This document shows, in pieces, positions 47,113 to 58,700 of a stretch of DNA of 64,000 bases. Each line of letters opens with the position of its first letter. The stretch's first letter is position 1. The notes below the pieces were generated by a model. The model ran no database searches. It was not told the origin of the DNA and saw only the letters and a program-made list of their open reading frames with translations. Source of the DNA: Rhyzopertha dominica (taxonomy: Eukaryota; Arthropoda; Insecta; Coleoptera; Bostrichidae); NCBI GenBank assembly GCA_025024175.1, contig QCXZ01000041.1:30313786-30377785 (forward strand), read 5' to 3'. The position numbers and the translations under genes were made by a program.

Positions 47113-47322
47113 TTATGTAATTTGTATGCGATCAAAGTCCAGGGTGGGGCCACAGGACTTCATCATTATTACGAAAGTTGACAAATAATAATAGCGAATA
47201 GTGCTAAAAGGAACAAAATGGTGGATGAAGGAAACGCACTTTTCACTGCAGTTTCGATCCAGCAGATCACCTTCTGTGTACAGGTTATCCCACCACTCTT
47301 GTTGAGGGACGGATGACTTCAT
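47113..47322 (-). CDS. possible first exon with membrane segment, unrecognised
   Basis: A minus-strand frame from a real ATG at 47,322 starts MKSSVPQQEWWDNLYTEGDL and has balanced codon use. In the overlapping +1 frame the bases that follow encode STILFLLALFAIIICQLS, a clear hydrophobic segment followed by GTAATA, a possible donor. A single-base shift would thus give a short cytoplasmic start plus a transmembrane anchor. Either the exon is frameshifted or the resemblance is chance. Any link to the exon-like stretch at 46,372-46,677 is inference. Confidence 0.2.
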   Translation of the reverse strand: MKSSVPQQEWWDNLYTEGDLLDRNCSEKCVSFIHHFVPFSTIRYYYLSTFVIMMKSCGPTLDFDRIQIT

Positions 47323-47794
47323 TATCTGAGGAGCTATAAAGTTTATTTTTTATTATGAAGGGTTACTTCAGTTTTTACGTTTCTTAATATATAATATTCT
47401 ACGATATACGACACTTATTATTTGGACAGACGAATATAAATTTACTAGTTCTGCAACAACAGACTAATCCCGTGACATTCAATTCAGCACACGCATTTTG
47501 CTTAATCTCAAACTGACCACGATCGCACAAAATACGATGACCCATAATTTTGGAAGTTTTAATTATGAATAATCATATATATAGTTAAAAATAATGTCGG
47601 TTTCTATAACACTTATTATTAGTGGTTTTCCGTATGCATATTACATTATATGCATTGTATTTAAAAAATACACATATCGCTCTATATTTGTCAAGAAATG
47701 TTTTTAATGCTCAAAGATCTTAAAAGGGAAAACATGCAATTGCGCTCAATTTTTTTTATGACATCAAAGACCAGTCATAGAGTCACAATGTTAA
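47323..47794. other. AT-rich DNA, nothing recognised
   Basis: No supported feature. Confidence 0.45.
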
Positions 47795-48600
47795 CAAAGC
47801 AGTCCGTTGCAATGCCGGTTCCAGAAATTTTTGGATGAAGATGAAACGCTCGAAGTTGAGGAACAATTCAAGAACTTGCAGAAGAACTAGACATCGAAAC
47901 CATTTCCACCCACCTGATGCGAAGAGTTGGAAAGTAAAATAAAACTCTATAATTGAGTTCCGCACGAATTGAATGCAAAGCAAAAAAAACCTCTTTTTGA
48001 ATTCGCGTCATCGCTCATGTTGTGCTGCAAAAATGATCTTTTATTGGCCTGAATGTAATGTGCGATTGAAGTGTACGACAACCGACTGCGCTCACCTTAA
48101 TGGTTAGACCGCGATCAAACTCCACAGCAATTCGCAAAGTCAAAATTGCACCAAAAGAAGGTTGTGGTGATTGGTGGTCTGCGGAGGTTTCACGCACCAC
48201 AGCTTCTTGAACCCGGGCGATACAACTTCGGCAGATAAATATTATTATCACAAATTGACGAAATGCACCAGAAATTTCATCGTCATCAGCCGACATTGGT
48301 TAATAGAAAAAAAAAACAATTCTTTTCCACGATAACGCTCGGCCGTAAAGGCATTACAGAGGTTGAATAAGTTGGGTTACGAAATCCTTTTTCATCAAGC
48401 ATCATCCTCGCCAGACCTCTGGTCCACCGGCTATCACTACAAACATCCTCCTCTAGGATAAACGCTCCAAAAACAACAGGACGCTAAAACACTTTCAACA
48501 ACTTTGTCGTCTCCAGTAATCTCGAATTTTAGGCTATCGTAAAAACTTGTTTACCATTGGTAAAAATATATCGTTTCGTTCTTATTTCAAATAGGTAATA
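47795..48600 (+). pseudogene. decayed cecropia-type (SETMAR-like) mariner transposase
   Basis: Translation in shifting frames follows the mariner protein of the cecropia group along most of its length. FLDEDETLEVEEQFKNL leads in; VPHELNAKQ lies near 47,955; SLMLCCKNDLL follows. The best block is WLDRDQTP-QQFAKSKLHQKKV (48,100-48,165), then IDEMHQKF and PTLVNRK (48,255-48,310). A decayed second-aspartate region comes next, then ALQRLNKLGYEILFH (about 48,352) and a broken SPDL block near 48,413. The canonical aspartates are obscured by frameshifts and stops. The protein antisense to it at 48,015-48,296 is a shadow. It is a different mariner subgroup from the relic at 1.3 kb. Confidence 0.85.
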
Positions 48601-50799
48601 CTGTTTTAAAAACCGACATCATTTGTGAACGACTTAAATTTAAAATTGTTATATTACATAATTATGTTTTTATAGCCAATGTACATATTTTATTTTTAAA
48701 ACCCAATTTGTAATTTGCTTATTTCCATTTATTTCTATATTTTTAAAATCTTGTATATTATTTATATAACAAATCTTTCAACCAATTTTCATTTTTTATC
48801 GTAGAAATACCTAAACCTTAAATAGTTCCTAAACATTTACAACTTCCTCATATACCAAATATACATACCAAATGTAGCAAATATTAGCCAGGCAGTTTTC
48901 CGGTAAACGAAGATGATAATTAGGAATATTTAAGAATGGCAGTTTGACTTTGGGATGTTTGGTAATGAGACTAATATTATTTTATTGAAATTGAAATGTG
49001 CCTAATGTTCACGTCAAGAAGTAATCACAACAACACCCATATCTTATAATGTTATTATTCAAGATCAAATGCGTTAACCAATCTATAAATTAACGTAGCA
49101 AGGATATAAATTCATAAACTGCACCAAACCTGAATGGTAGAGGATTGAGGTTGAGATGTACCTCAACTTGACTAATTATCTTGACAGTTTGTCGCAACAA
49201 ATACTGATCGATAGTGATGTCGGTACTATTTCAATCCATGTTCTAAATACTTCGCTTCGATACCGTAGGTATCTGCTATTCAAAGCCCAAGAAACGGGTA
49301 TAAAAAGTGCTATTAGCATATCCCCTTCAGCCCAACTTGATTTAATTAACTCATTGAATTCTGTTTACAGACACCACCCAGAGTAAAACGGCGAGCACGC
49401 AGGGAGATTCTGTCAAATGACTTGACGACCATAAAGAAGCCGAAACATTAGGTCAACTAGGTCCACATGGAACAATCCTGTACGGCATCTTATGTTCGTG
49501 TTTGACCATAACGAGCGGCGGTAAAGACGTGTTTACATGTCCTCATTCAATCGTACATATACCAATTAACATTTAATAATTGCTTATTATATATTATGTA
49601 GGAAGTTGCCGGTAGGTGATGCCACACCATAATCTTTCCAAGACAAAATTCGATGTTTCTCGGCTTGAAAGCAATTAATTGGGAACCTTTACGAACGGGC
49701 AGAACTGTATTAATTTTTGTTCGCTACTATATGAAAATGCAGTTACACACCGTAATAAAAATTTGTGTTTTATAATGAAATAACGTCGCTAAAGTTGGGC
49801 AGTCTCCCGTCCTGATAAAAAGTATTACATACTCATAACTAAAGTTATTTTCCAATTTAGTTCTCTCTGACTTTCAATGCAGTGCGTTTTTTTAAACTTG
49901 CAAACAGGTAATGGCCGGAGGGAGGATAATTGGTCTACCTACATATAACAGCTTATTTGTACAAGGATGCTACATATAACGTGTCCAAAGGATTTTAGCA
50001 GAGAATCGTAGTTTCGTCCCCTTTGACATATTATGTCAGCATCTAAAGGATTTTTCCGCACGCACATGATCAGGGAATCCAGGCTTATTATTGTCATCTT
50101 CAAAATGCCTACCCTCTCAAGAACGTGTATTTAATCACAGCATAATATTGAATTTTGCATTTTCCAGATCTGTGTGCGTGCTAGTTCTTTTTGTTGGTAA
50201 ACTTCTATATTTTTATCTATAAGCCTTTATCGATTGAGAACCTTGGGTAAGCGTTTTCGTAACAACTTCTAGGGAGAGATTACTAAAGCGTTAATTTCTA
50301 TTCGTTTCATTTTTGCTGAGATTGTTGTCATGCATTTCATTAATTTTTACATGCTAGGAAGTCTTGACACTTCTGTAATGAAATCACAAATGACAACATA
50401 TATTTCTCATGATTATGTATAGCTTTGCCAAAACGCTGACTGTCTTGAAATTTAAAAAGGCTGATTTGTTATGTTCTCTTTTGGATAAGCTACAAAACCA
50501 TCATATAAATACAGTCAATATTATGTGCAACTCAATAACATTCAAGGTTGTTGCCGTCTGTTTGATTTTTTTTTAATTATCGATGTTTACGTCTATCGAT
50601 CGATTACTAGTTGATGAGCACATTTGTACCTACGATATTAACCCACGTTCTCCTGGTCCCAAAGAAAATATTTCTGGATCAGCGAATCGGCCTGTTTTCT
50701 AATACTTAGTTTTGTCAGCGTTTGACAATTCGCCTGATCACTACGAATGATTATACATGTTACTACATCGTAATTGTATCTATGTGAAGACAAACTTGA
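48601..50799. other. intergenic DNA, no recognised gene
   Basis: A 76-codon frame at 49,156-49,386 (+, ATG start) has tidy codon use (MYLNLTNYLDSLSQQ...) but no signal peptide, domain or neighbour to support it. Confidence 0.35.
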
Positions 50800-50880
50800 C
50801 AACCATGCTGTGGGCGGGATTTGAACCCCCAACCCCTCGGTGTAGATTAAGACATGCTACACCAAGCCCCACTCTGTTTG
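50800..50880 (-). ncRNA. tRNA-like sequence, probably a SINE head or tRNA relic
   Basis: On the minus strand GGCTTGGTGTAGCATG resembles a polymerase III box A, and GGGGGTTCAAATCCC matches box B/T-arm well. GTGGG near the start can pair with CCCAC at the end, as in an acceptor stem. Two acceptor positions and one T-stem pair do not match, so a functional tRNA is unlikely. I could not define a SINE tail. Confidence 0.35.
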
Positions 50881-52303
50881 AAGGTATTTTGTTATCAGAC
50901 TGCTGCCCTGTCATATTCAGTTATTTTTATTTTTGTATAATAACAATATTATACGTATAATAATGATATTTGTATTATAGCAACATGTATATTACAATCA
51001 TTTGCTAAATACACGTGACCAAAGTCCCTCATTTTGTGAAGTATGTAAATAGAATACTCTGAATTATTTATGTGAAAGATAAATTAACTCATGCACATTA
51101 GTTTCGATGTAAGAAACAGTAAAGTGATACTAAAAGTCACAAATTTTTGGAGCTCGTCCCAAACCGGTATAAAAATGGTGATGTTCGTCTCTTTCAGCAC
51201 GATCTCGATTTGCATAATCAACTCCAAATGACACTTTCTGCGTTATCCTTATAATTCATACAATTTATGCAAATACTAGACATATTAAAACAGCATTAGA
51301 TTTCAAGCAACTGTGCAATCTTGTTCTTACTGGAACATTAGATACGTTTTTAATATGCGTTCATTTAAAAGACTATATCAAAATTAATTTAAATTGCTTT
51401 CTCCGAAGCAGCAATTTTGCGGTGCAGAAAATTCCCGCGTTCCTTAATTATATTCTGTTAGCGACAGAAGACACATTGTAACATTAGCATAATTATTTGC
51501 AGATAATCCATAATGGCATTATGGCGAAGTATATTGATTTCTTATCGTTTTAAGTGTGTGACATTCGAGATGCCATAAAACTAGGAACTAGTATTCCACG
51601 GCTTTTTGGTTACATTTCAAGCGAGCGCTTATCTGCAGAATCAAGACCATAAATTAAATTTATTCCTTGTTTCTCAAGCCGTAACAATCAAACGTTAACG
51701 GCAACACAAAAATTTAGTGTCCTTTGGATGGAACTATTTACATATAGTACGCACTATCAAGAAGCGAATAAAAGTCGAATATGAGGTACCCGCGGAAGCT
51801 TTCTCCAGCAGTTCGGCATGCCTACTTGATTTGAAGGTAGCCATAACCCTACATTAAAACGGCTTTATTGATCTGCGTAAATCATTTAGGCAGCCGATAA
51901 GTTAAGTGGTCCATTTATATAATTACGGCTCTTGGGGGTAATTAAACACAATTTGAATTGCACCTCGATTACAAAGGAAGGGTAGTCATCAATTGATGGT
52001 TTCCGTAATACTCAGAATGAGAACTCACTCGTGGAGTGTGGCGCAGTTAACTGTTACTTACTGTATTTAGTAATTAATAATTGCGACGCTGAAAAATAAT
52101 ATCTCCAATGTTCTACTTTTTGCTGTTATACCATACGATTAATTCTGATATATAAAACTCAGAGCTTAACGTTCTACTTAAATGGCGTAGATCTATTCAG
52201 TGTTGTCATAGATAATTAAAGTTTAACAACTAAATATACAGAAAGAAAAAATTGTAATGTTTTAGTTTTATATGGATTGCGGTCACTTTCGATTATATCA
52301 TTA
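50881..52303. promoter_or_regulatory. non-repetitive stretch with inverted octamer pair
   Basis: No gene is present. ATTTGCAT (51,208-51,215) and ATGCAAAT (51,267-51,274) form an exact inverted pair of POU-factor octamers 52 bases apart. Nearby are GATAATCC (about 51,502) and several TAATTA/TTAATTA homeodomain-type sites. Composition is less repetitive than the flanks. An enhancer is a guess from motif content only. Confidence 0.25.
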
Positions 52304-52321
52304 ATTTAAATGGAACACCCT
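52304..52321 (-). mobile_element. isolated transposon end
   Basis: TTTAAATGGAACACCCT matches, inverted, the sequence at 53,304-53,319. The orientation is that of a right end, so the element it belonged to would lie to the left. Confidence 0.4.
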
Positions 52322-53303
52322 CTATTTATGACACTTTTAGAATCCTTGTCAAATTTATTTTTCACTTTGATAATAACACTTATAGTTGTAGACTAACCGT
52401 TTTAGCCTTAATTAAGGNTTTTTTTTGCGTTTAAGGCTTAAAAAGTTGAATATTTTACTTATTAATTGTAATAAATAGATTAAAGTACGTTTNGGTTTNT
52501 TACAAAAGGTGTGGAAGATAAATATCTATTGGGGTGTTTCGTTTTTTTTTTCAAATAATATATTATTATAATAGCATTGACACTGGTTAATATCCCGAAC
52601 GAGTATTATCAAAATAAAGCCATATAGTAATAGCAGCACAAATAGAACAGAACAAAACAAAACAAACCTACACATATACATATGGGAGTGCTGCTCCTTT
52701 ATATACCTACGCCTGAATGAAATAGTGGGTGTTAAATCGGGAGATCGTGGTTAAAAGTTGTGCAACCCATCCTTTGCAACCAACAATTCCCTGCAACACC
52801 TCAAATAGCAAGTGCTGGTTAAATATACATTTGACAGCATGCTTTATAGCTCTCAAATTCTGTTAGAGTATGCAAGCTTTTGAGATTTTCTTCGAAAAAT
52901 TGTTGTGTGAATAACCTATTTTTATTTTTATTTGCACAGATACATCACTCCACATTTTGGATACTTCTTTTTCTGTAAATGGATGGGTAGTTAGATAAAG
53001 AATGACAGTTGTTTCTGTAGAGAAAACAATTTTTACAAACTTCGTCTCGTCTGTAGGGCCTAATAAGGTCACCTTTTTTCGTGATTTTTACACAAACCAC
53101 TCGCAAAACTGTGTTCTTATCACGTAGCCTGCTTATTTTAGGCGTTAAACAAGTTATAATTTAAAACAGTGAGCTGATCTATCTTTGCAGAGTTTTGATA
53201 TAATATAAATNATGAAAATATCNAAGTATTCTCCACATTATATTTTCTTCTTTTTTCTGTTAAAATGAAGCTTGGAATAAAAATTCTATTCTAAATCACA
53301 AAA
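52322..53303. other. 982-bp segment between two outward-facing transposon ends
   Basis: AT-rich with several N bases, AATAATA-type runs and an (AACA)n tract near 52,647. No gene is seen; a 69-codon minus frame at 52,863-53,072 has no motif. Confidence 0.4.
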
Positions 53304-53319
53304 AGGGTGTTCCATTTAA
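53304..53319 (+). mobile_element. isolated transposon end
   Basis: AGGGTGTTCCATTTAA is the exact inverse of the sequence at 52,306-52,321. The orientation is that of a left end, so its element would lie to the right. Neither element could be delimited. Confidence 0.4.
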
Positions 53320-55194
53320 TACAAAAAAGACATCTACTTCCAAGTGCCAAACATTTTAAAACTTTTAAAATTGAATGAACCTAGCTTGGAATTACAATAT
53401 GGAAGTTTTTAAACAGATATAACCCTTAGTTTGCGATATGTCAGGAATATACATTTGACTTACAAAAATGATCGCAATATTATGTCAAAACACCGTTTCG
53501 ACCAAAATATAGCAGTCCCGTTATTAACTGTTAATAGAAGTGGCTTGGTTCCAGTGAGACTCAAATATTTACAATCGATACTATCCTAAAGTCACATGAT
53601 TTTCTCAGTAAGATAGTTTATCACCCGTTTTTCTAATCGTAAAGCTGCAAATGAAACATCAATTGTTTTTCTCTCTTATCACAACACATGATGAGCATTT
53701 ACATTCTACTGTTTGCAAAACTTGTGTACAATACTTATTTTTGTTCACTTATTTTTATTTATTTATCTTTCCTGTATTGAACAGCCCTTCTGCCGGGGCA
53801 GGCTATGACAGAACAGTACTTTAAATGTTAATAATTTATAAGCAACATAGTTTAGGAAGGATTGTTTATTAAGATATTGCAGTAATGACATGATCTATTA
53901 AAGGTTCGCAGGACACTAAAATATGGTATCGCTCATGTTTTGTTTTTATAAAGATATGAGCATAAAACAGGAAAGTCGTGCAAGTATGAATTACGAAATA
54001 CAAGATATGCAACAGGTGAGAAAAACGTTAATGTTTGGAGGTAGTGCGTATTACAGTGGAAGACGCTTGATTGCTCGAGCTTAAAATTGTGCGGGCACTA
54101 GGCGTTCTGCGGCAACAGCTGATGAACGTAAGCGAAACGTGTATTTATATTTATACGCCTAGCTGACTTTGAAGATGTGTAGGAGATTCCCTGTAATGAT
54201 AAGGCTTATTGAATTAAAAAGTGTTCTTGATATAACTAATAAGGTACTCCCAGGTATTATATTTCATTCATAATGCACAACTTTTGCCAAGTATAGGGTT
54301 TCAGGTGAAAAGCGCAATTTGGCAATTTATAAGTAAAATAGTTCTAAATATTATAAAAACACGTTCGTTTGTATAGTTTTTATAAAGTGTCACCAAAATA
54401 TTGTTTCTCCCTTTACGCAAAGAATTGCTTTTTCAGAGAGGAGTCATCGACATTGTCACTAGCATGTCTCAGTGACAACTTGATTAGCCCGATCACCAAA
54501 GCCGGATCTCAATATAACTGTCAGAAGTCAATAGTTTGACATTTAGTGACATTTTGGTTAGGTCAAGTTTTTTATTTTTGCCCTGTAACCTAGTATAGTT
54601 TTAGTCATGTAGATACATACCCCAACAACTAGTTTACAATATTCAACGTTTATTATGAAAATGATCGTTCCCTAGAAAATTCCCGTCAGAGAACTCATGA
54701 TAAAAATTCGGTCGACAAACGGGTCTACAATCTGTACAAAAGTTACTATTTGCAGAGCAGTACTCTCGTTAATCTCGTTTGGTGAAGAAACACATTTCAC
54801 GTTGAAAGGTGCGCCAATTCCAGATAAGTTTCAAGACGTCTCATCATCCATAAAGTTGCTGCTTGGTACGTAATTGGACCGTATATCTTCGAGTATGCAG
54901 CTGAAAATATTATAAACCTTCTGATGTAATGATTTATCTGATGTTTCTTTACAAGAAGATTCAATAGACCGCGATTACTGGAAGGAAATTTATAAAATTA
55001 CAAGTGTTTGTTGCGGTGAAATCTATGGTGAACTTTCAAACTATATCTTATTTCAATTGTAGAGTTTAATACTTAATATGAAAATGTGTGTATTTAATAC
55101 ATTGTAAAATCTAGGCTCAACATTTGTATAAGAATATATTTATACCTGTTTTAATGGGTTAAAAGGCATAAGAAGAAATAAAAAACTATTGCCA
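53320..55194. other. intergenic DNA, nothing coding
   Basis: No gene recognised. A retroelement-like phrase with CTGATGA (54,119-54,125) and GAAAC (54,133) resembles the hammerhead/Penelope-type motif, but no stem II can be drawn. Confidence 0.35.
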
Positions 55195-55260
55195 GCCTTG
55201 ACCGAGATTTGAACTCGGGACCTTTTGAATACTGATGGTCAAACTATTCAGAATAACTAT
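55195..55260 (-). ncRNA. tRNA-like box B, probable SINE or tRNA relic
   Basis: On the minus strand CCCGAGTTCAAATCTCGGTC gives a perfect 5-bp T-arm (CCGAG/CTCGG) around TTCAAAT, with GACC/GGTC pairing outside it. No full cloverleaf or good box A is visible. It is a plausible remnant of a tRNA-derived SINE. Confidence 0.35.
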
Positions 55261-56394
55261 TAAAATATCATCGACGTTAATTATAAACAAATTTCAGGCA
55301 ATAATTAACTTTCCCTATACATATTTACACCCATATAAAAAATTAATATATTGATTAAATAACTTTGTAGATAGGCGTTGTCATCGTGTCAGCTTAATAC
55401 TGACAGATGGCATTGCCATCTATTTTTTATATACATGCCTGAATGGTGAAAAAATACTATTCTTATACTAGATGGTCATACACTAATACTAATAAAACTA
55501 ATTGAATTAATTTTTTTTATCCCTGAATATGAAGAGTTACAGAAGCGTTACATATTTATTCAGTATGAAAATAATATGTCTGATAACCGGTGAACGTTTG
55601 AGATTTGAAAAAGCGGCTGGGCGGCATAAGAAAGTCAGAGTTGAAAGTTCGATGGTAGAAATTACAAATAATGTGCTAGATTAATATTATTTCTAAGGTT
55701 CAAAATTTAAATTTGTGGTAGGAAATGCCCTATAGGACAGATTCGTTGGATAAGTTGAAATCAATTGCCAAACAAGTTTTTACGAGTTCTAAAGTAAATA
55801 GGAAAGCTAAACCGCGTTCCATAAAAATACCTTAGATACATACATACACCATACATATTTTTATAATAAATGGTAACATTCAAGTTCTCAAGCATGATTC
55901 TTTCGCTCTACTGCATCCAACAGATATTTTGATAATCTAAAGCAAATATCTTGGGCGTCAAAAATTTTGATAAACGTTGTGTTAATTACTTAGCAATTTA
56001 CACGAGGCAAGCAAAGGTTACTTAAGTACATATTTTGGTTTTAGTGGCATACGAAGCAACAACAAAAGTCAACTATTATAAATCAAAGTCCATCTCCCNT
56101 TGAGCAAACGAGCTAAAAAGCACACTTCGTAAATTTGAAAATAGGCAATATCCATTGACAATGTTGAAAGCTATTCAACAGAGAAAAATGTGATTTGAGT
56201 TTTTAAAATAGTAACATTGAGTGCATATTTCTCAAGAGTAGTAGTGTTCAAAGTTTTATTGCACTTATAGGTTCATACTTTTACTTTGCTTATTATATTT
56301 ACTTAGCTATTTCGCAATGGTTCACAGCGTTCTCGAGTCTTATTTACTTTACACTTGAAATTATCAACAGTATCTCTCAATAACATGTATGAGA
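55261..56394. other. upstream intergenic DNA of the secreted-protein gene
   Basis: AT-rich, no coding stretch and no long repeat seen. Confidence 0.45.
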
Positions 56395-56417
56395 TATAAA
56401 ATATAAGACAATATAAA
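56395..56417 (+). promoter_or_regulatory. TATA-type promoter elements
   Basis: TATAAA occurs at 56,395-56,400 and again at 56,412-56,417, about 80-100 bases before the ATG at 56,497. This leaves room for a short 5' UTR, as is common for insect secreted-protein genes. Which one is used cannot be told. Confidence 0.4.
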
Positions 56418-56496
56418 AACAAGGCCGTCTCCTACCTCCCTATTTGTTAGCAGCTCAAGTCTGTCTATAGTACTCAATTTTAACATTTTTCTCAAT

Positions 56497-57437
56497 ATGG
56501 CAGTAAGCGTGCTGTTCTTAGTTGCAGCAATACTTCCAAGCATACTGGTAAGTGTATTCATTCTTATTATTTGTTTTAGTGTTTCAAATTCGCAAATTAT
56601 GTATGTAATTCATAACCTGCGGTTCTCTCTAATTTCATTGTACAGTAAAATTTTGTAAAACAACCGAGCAAGAGCAAACATGTCAGTAATCCATGCATAA
56701 TTAACTAACTTATCACATATACCATTCTTTATGCGGATGTACTTCCACTACCAATCAAAGTAAACAGTGATTTTATATGTTCAAAACTGTGAAATTTTTT
56801 TCAGGCTTCTCAAAGTGAAGATTTTTCTGAAGTTGTGGAGGAATTCTTACCGAAGCTTCAAAACCTGAGCATAGAAGTTAACAACACCGCAAATGCTAAC
56901 TATATCAGTCTTCAGGAGAATGCAACGTACTCGAATATTTCGATTAAATACACTAAAATGGGTGTCCTTGCCCAGCAGATTGTGTTACAAAATATGATTT
57001 ATGAAGAAATCGAAAATAATGAATTTCTCGAAGAATGCATCTCGCGAGTGAACGGCTCCGTAATCACAATTGAAAATGGTTCAGCTGTGATTGACAACTG
57101 TGCATTTTCTCAACAATATGCTGATATACAAGCTAAAATAGACGGATTAACACAATTTCACGATGCAATATCCTTGGTAATCCCAGAATGTTTGGAACAA
57201 GAGCCTGAAAGTGCAAACATACTTAAAGTGTGCCTGCAGAGTAGTATCGACAATGTACGCATAGATTTGAAGGCTCAAGTACAAGATATTCAAAGACGAA
57301 TTGGAGAGTACCGAGACTCTGTTGAAGAATGTATTATAGCAAAGTTAATTGAAATAGATGAAAATTTGTTTGGAACTGCTAAAGCGTTTTTCACATGTGT
57401 TTACGATTTACAAAACGAAAATAGGTACAGCGATTAA
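56497..57437 (+). CDS. secreted N-glycosylation-rich protein, two exons (227 aa)
   Basis: Exon 1 (56,497-56,547) encodes a classic signal peptide, MAVSVLFLVAAILPSIL. The donor CTG|GTAAGT and the acceptor TTTTTTTTCAG|GCT bound a 257-bp phase-0 intron (56,548-56,804). Exon 2 (56,805-57,437) adds 210 residues to a TAA. The mature protein has six cysteines (about residues 95, 116, 146, 160, 193, 215) and six N-glycosylation sequons (about 37, 43, 56, 61, 100, 108), clustered in the first half. The rest is mostly amphipathic helix-like, acidic, without a transmembrane segment. AATAAA signals lie at 57,450 and 57,494. It is likely exported. The cysteine and helix pattern recalls insect DUF725/TsetseEP-type midgut proteins, but this is weak. 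No stop or frameshift. Confidence 0.85.
56548..56804 (+). other. intron of the secreted-protein gene
   Basis: GTAAGT donor, polypyrimidine tract and CAG acceptor. The 257-bp length is normal for an insect. The frame is preserved across it (phase 0). Confidence 0.85.
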
Positions 57438-57449
57438 ACCCTTTATTCA

Positions 57450-57499
57450 AATAAATGATGTTAGCACTGTATATGTGAAGACTGCAATAGGTTAATAAA
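57450..57499 (+). terminator. polyadenylation signals of the secreted-protein gene
   Basis: AATAAA at 57,450-57,455 and again at 57,494-57,499, 13 and 57 bases after the stop codon. Either would give a very short 3' UTR. Confidence 0.7.
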
Positions 57500-58700
57500 A
57501 CTTATAATTTAGACTTTTGGCTTATATTAATCTTTCTCTACCTACCTAATTAAACAAGCACACAGCGCATTGAAGATGTTGACTGTACTAACTCGTGGCT
57601 ATAAGTGCAATTGAAACCCAATCTAGTCACGTGATTCTCAATTATTTTAGAAAACAAGTAAAGGCTAACTTCAGTATTGCTTTTGCGAAATCTGAGATTT
57701 GAGGAGCAATTAAAAATAATAACTTCTTCGTATTTGGAAGAAGTTGTACACAAAACATCGTGTTCGTATTACGAAAGCAAAGGAGTATTTCAAGCTTCTT
57801 ACGTGACGCTGCTAAAACTGCAAGATCAAACAGCTTACTTTAACCAAAAATTAACTATAATAATTTTACTGCTGACGCGGAATGTTTAAAACCAAACGTA
57901 TCCAAAGATGTTTCTTTAATTATACTTGAGGTTGGAAGTCGACTCTCCAAAGATTCAGTTGCAATAGCATACGCTTCACAGCATATTTTTAAGAATTTTA
58001 ATTTCCATTTCTGCATAATAAAAGCCTACGTTTGTTCCGTTTGTTTGCTAATGGTTGTGGAGGAACAAAATAAAAGTTTCAATGTTAACCTAGAAGAATC
58101 GCCCAGAGGGTTATTTTTCAAGTAGTTAGTCGCTCTTTTATTCGACATGATCGTGTTTTTGGGCTTATGGAGAAAGAAATAAGGAAAATGCTTGTTATTG
58201 TGAAAATCGGCACATATGATGATTTTAAGAAAGAAGCATTCAAATGTACCAAAATATGACGTCGATTAGGATGTGTAGTATTGGATAACACAAACATAAA
58301 AGGTCATCAAGCTGCCTGAGTGATGGTATCTTAAATTCAATACAAGACGATTTACTTTTTTCAAAGCTGAGAAAAACGTTTTATCTTAAGGTGAGCCAAA
58401 TTACTTTGCTGACGTAGAAAGAGCTGAAAGCAAATATTTATCTTACTCAATGGTTCCTAAAAAGTTGCTGTTGGGAAATAGACTCAAAGAGGAGAACTAC
58501 ATTATTGATGTCCTTCTAGCCAAATACTAAGAATATAATTCAAGCAATCTTTTTGGACTAAGATGCATATCTGCAAAAAATGGTCTTGTTGTAAATAAAG
58601 ACTCAAGTCATCTCAGTGACAGCGACGTAAAACAAAAGGAATATTAAGATTTCTTCCTTATCGCGGATACAAAATAACTCCAGTTAAATACAAAATATTT
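57500..58700. other. intergenic DNA with decayed coding-like scraps
   Basis: Short plus-strand pieces read like old protein, such as FEEQLKIITSSYLEEVVHK (about 57,700) and YSMVPKKLLLGNRLKEENYI (about 58,448-58,507). They lie in different frames and are interrupted by stops. I cannot name a family. They may be one very old pseudogene or chance. Confidence 0.25.

Noticed and set aside
48015..48296. 93-codon minus-strand frame starting with an Asp-rich sequence
   Set aside because: It is the antisense of the best-conserved block of the mariner relic.
50757..50960. Frame reading GFEPPTPRCRLRHATPSPT, which looks protein-like
   Set aside because: This is the well-known translation of an antisense tRNA T-arm region; it reflects the tRNA-like sequence, not a protein.
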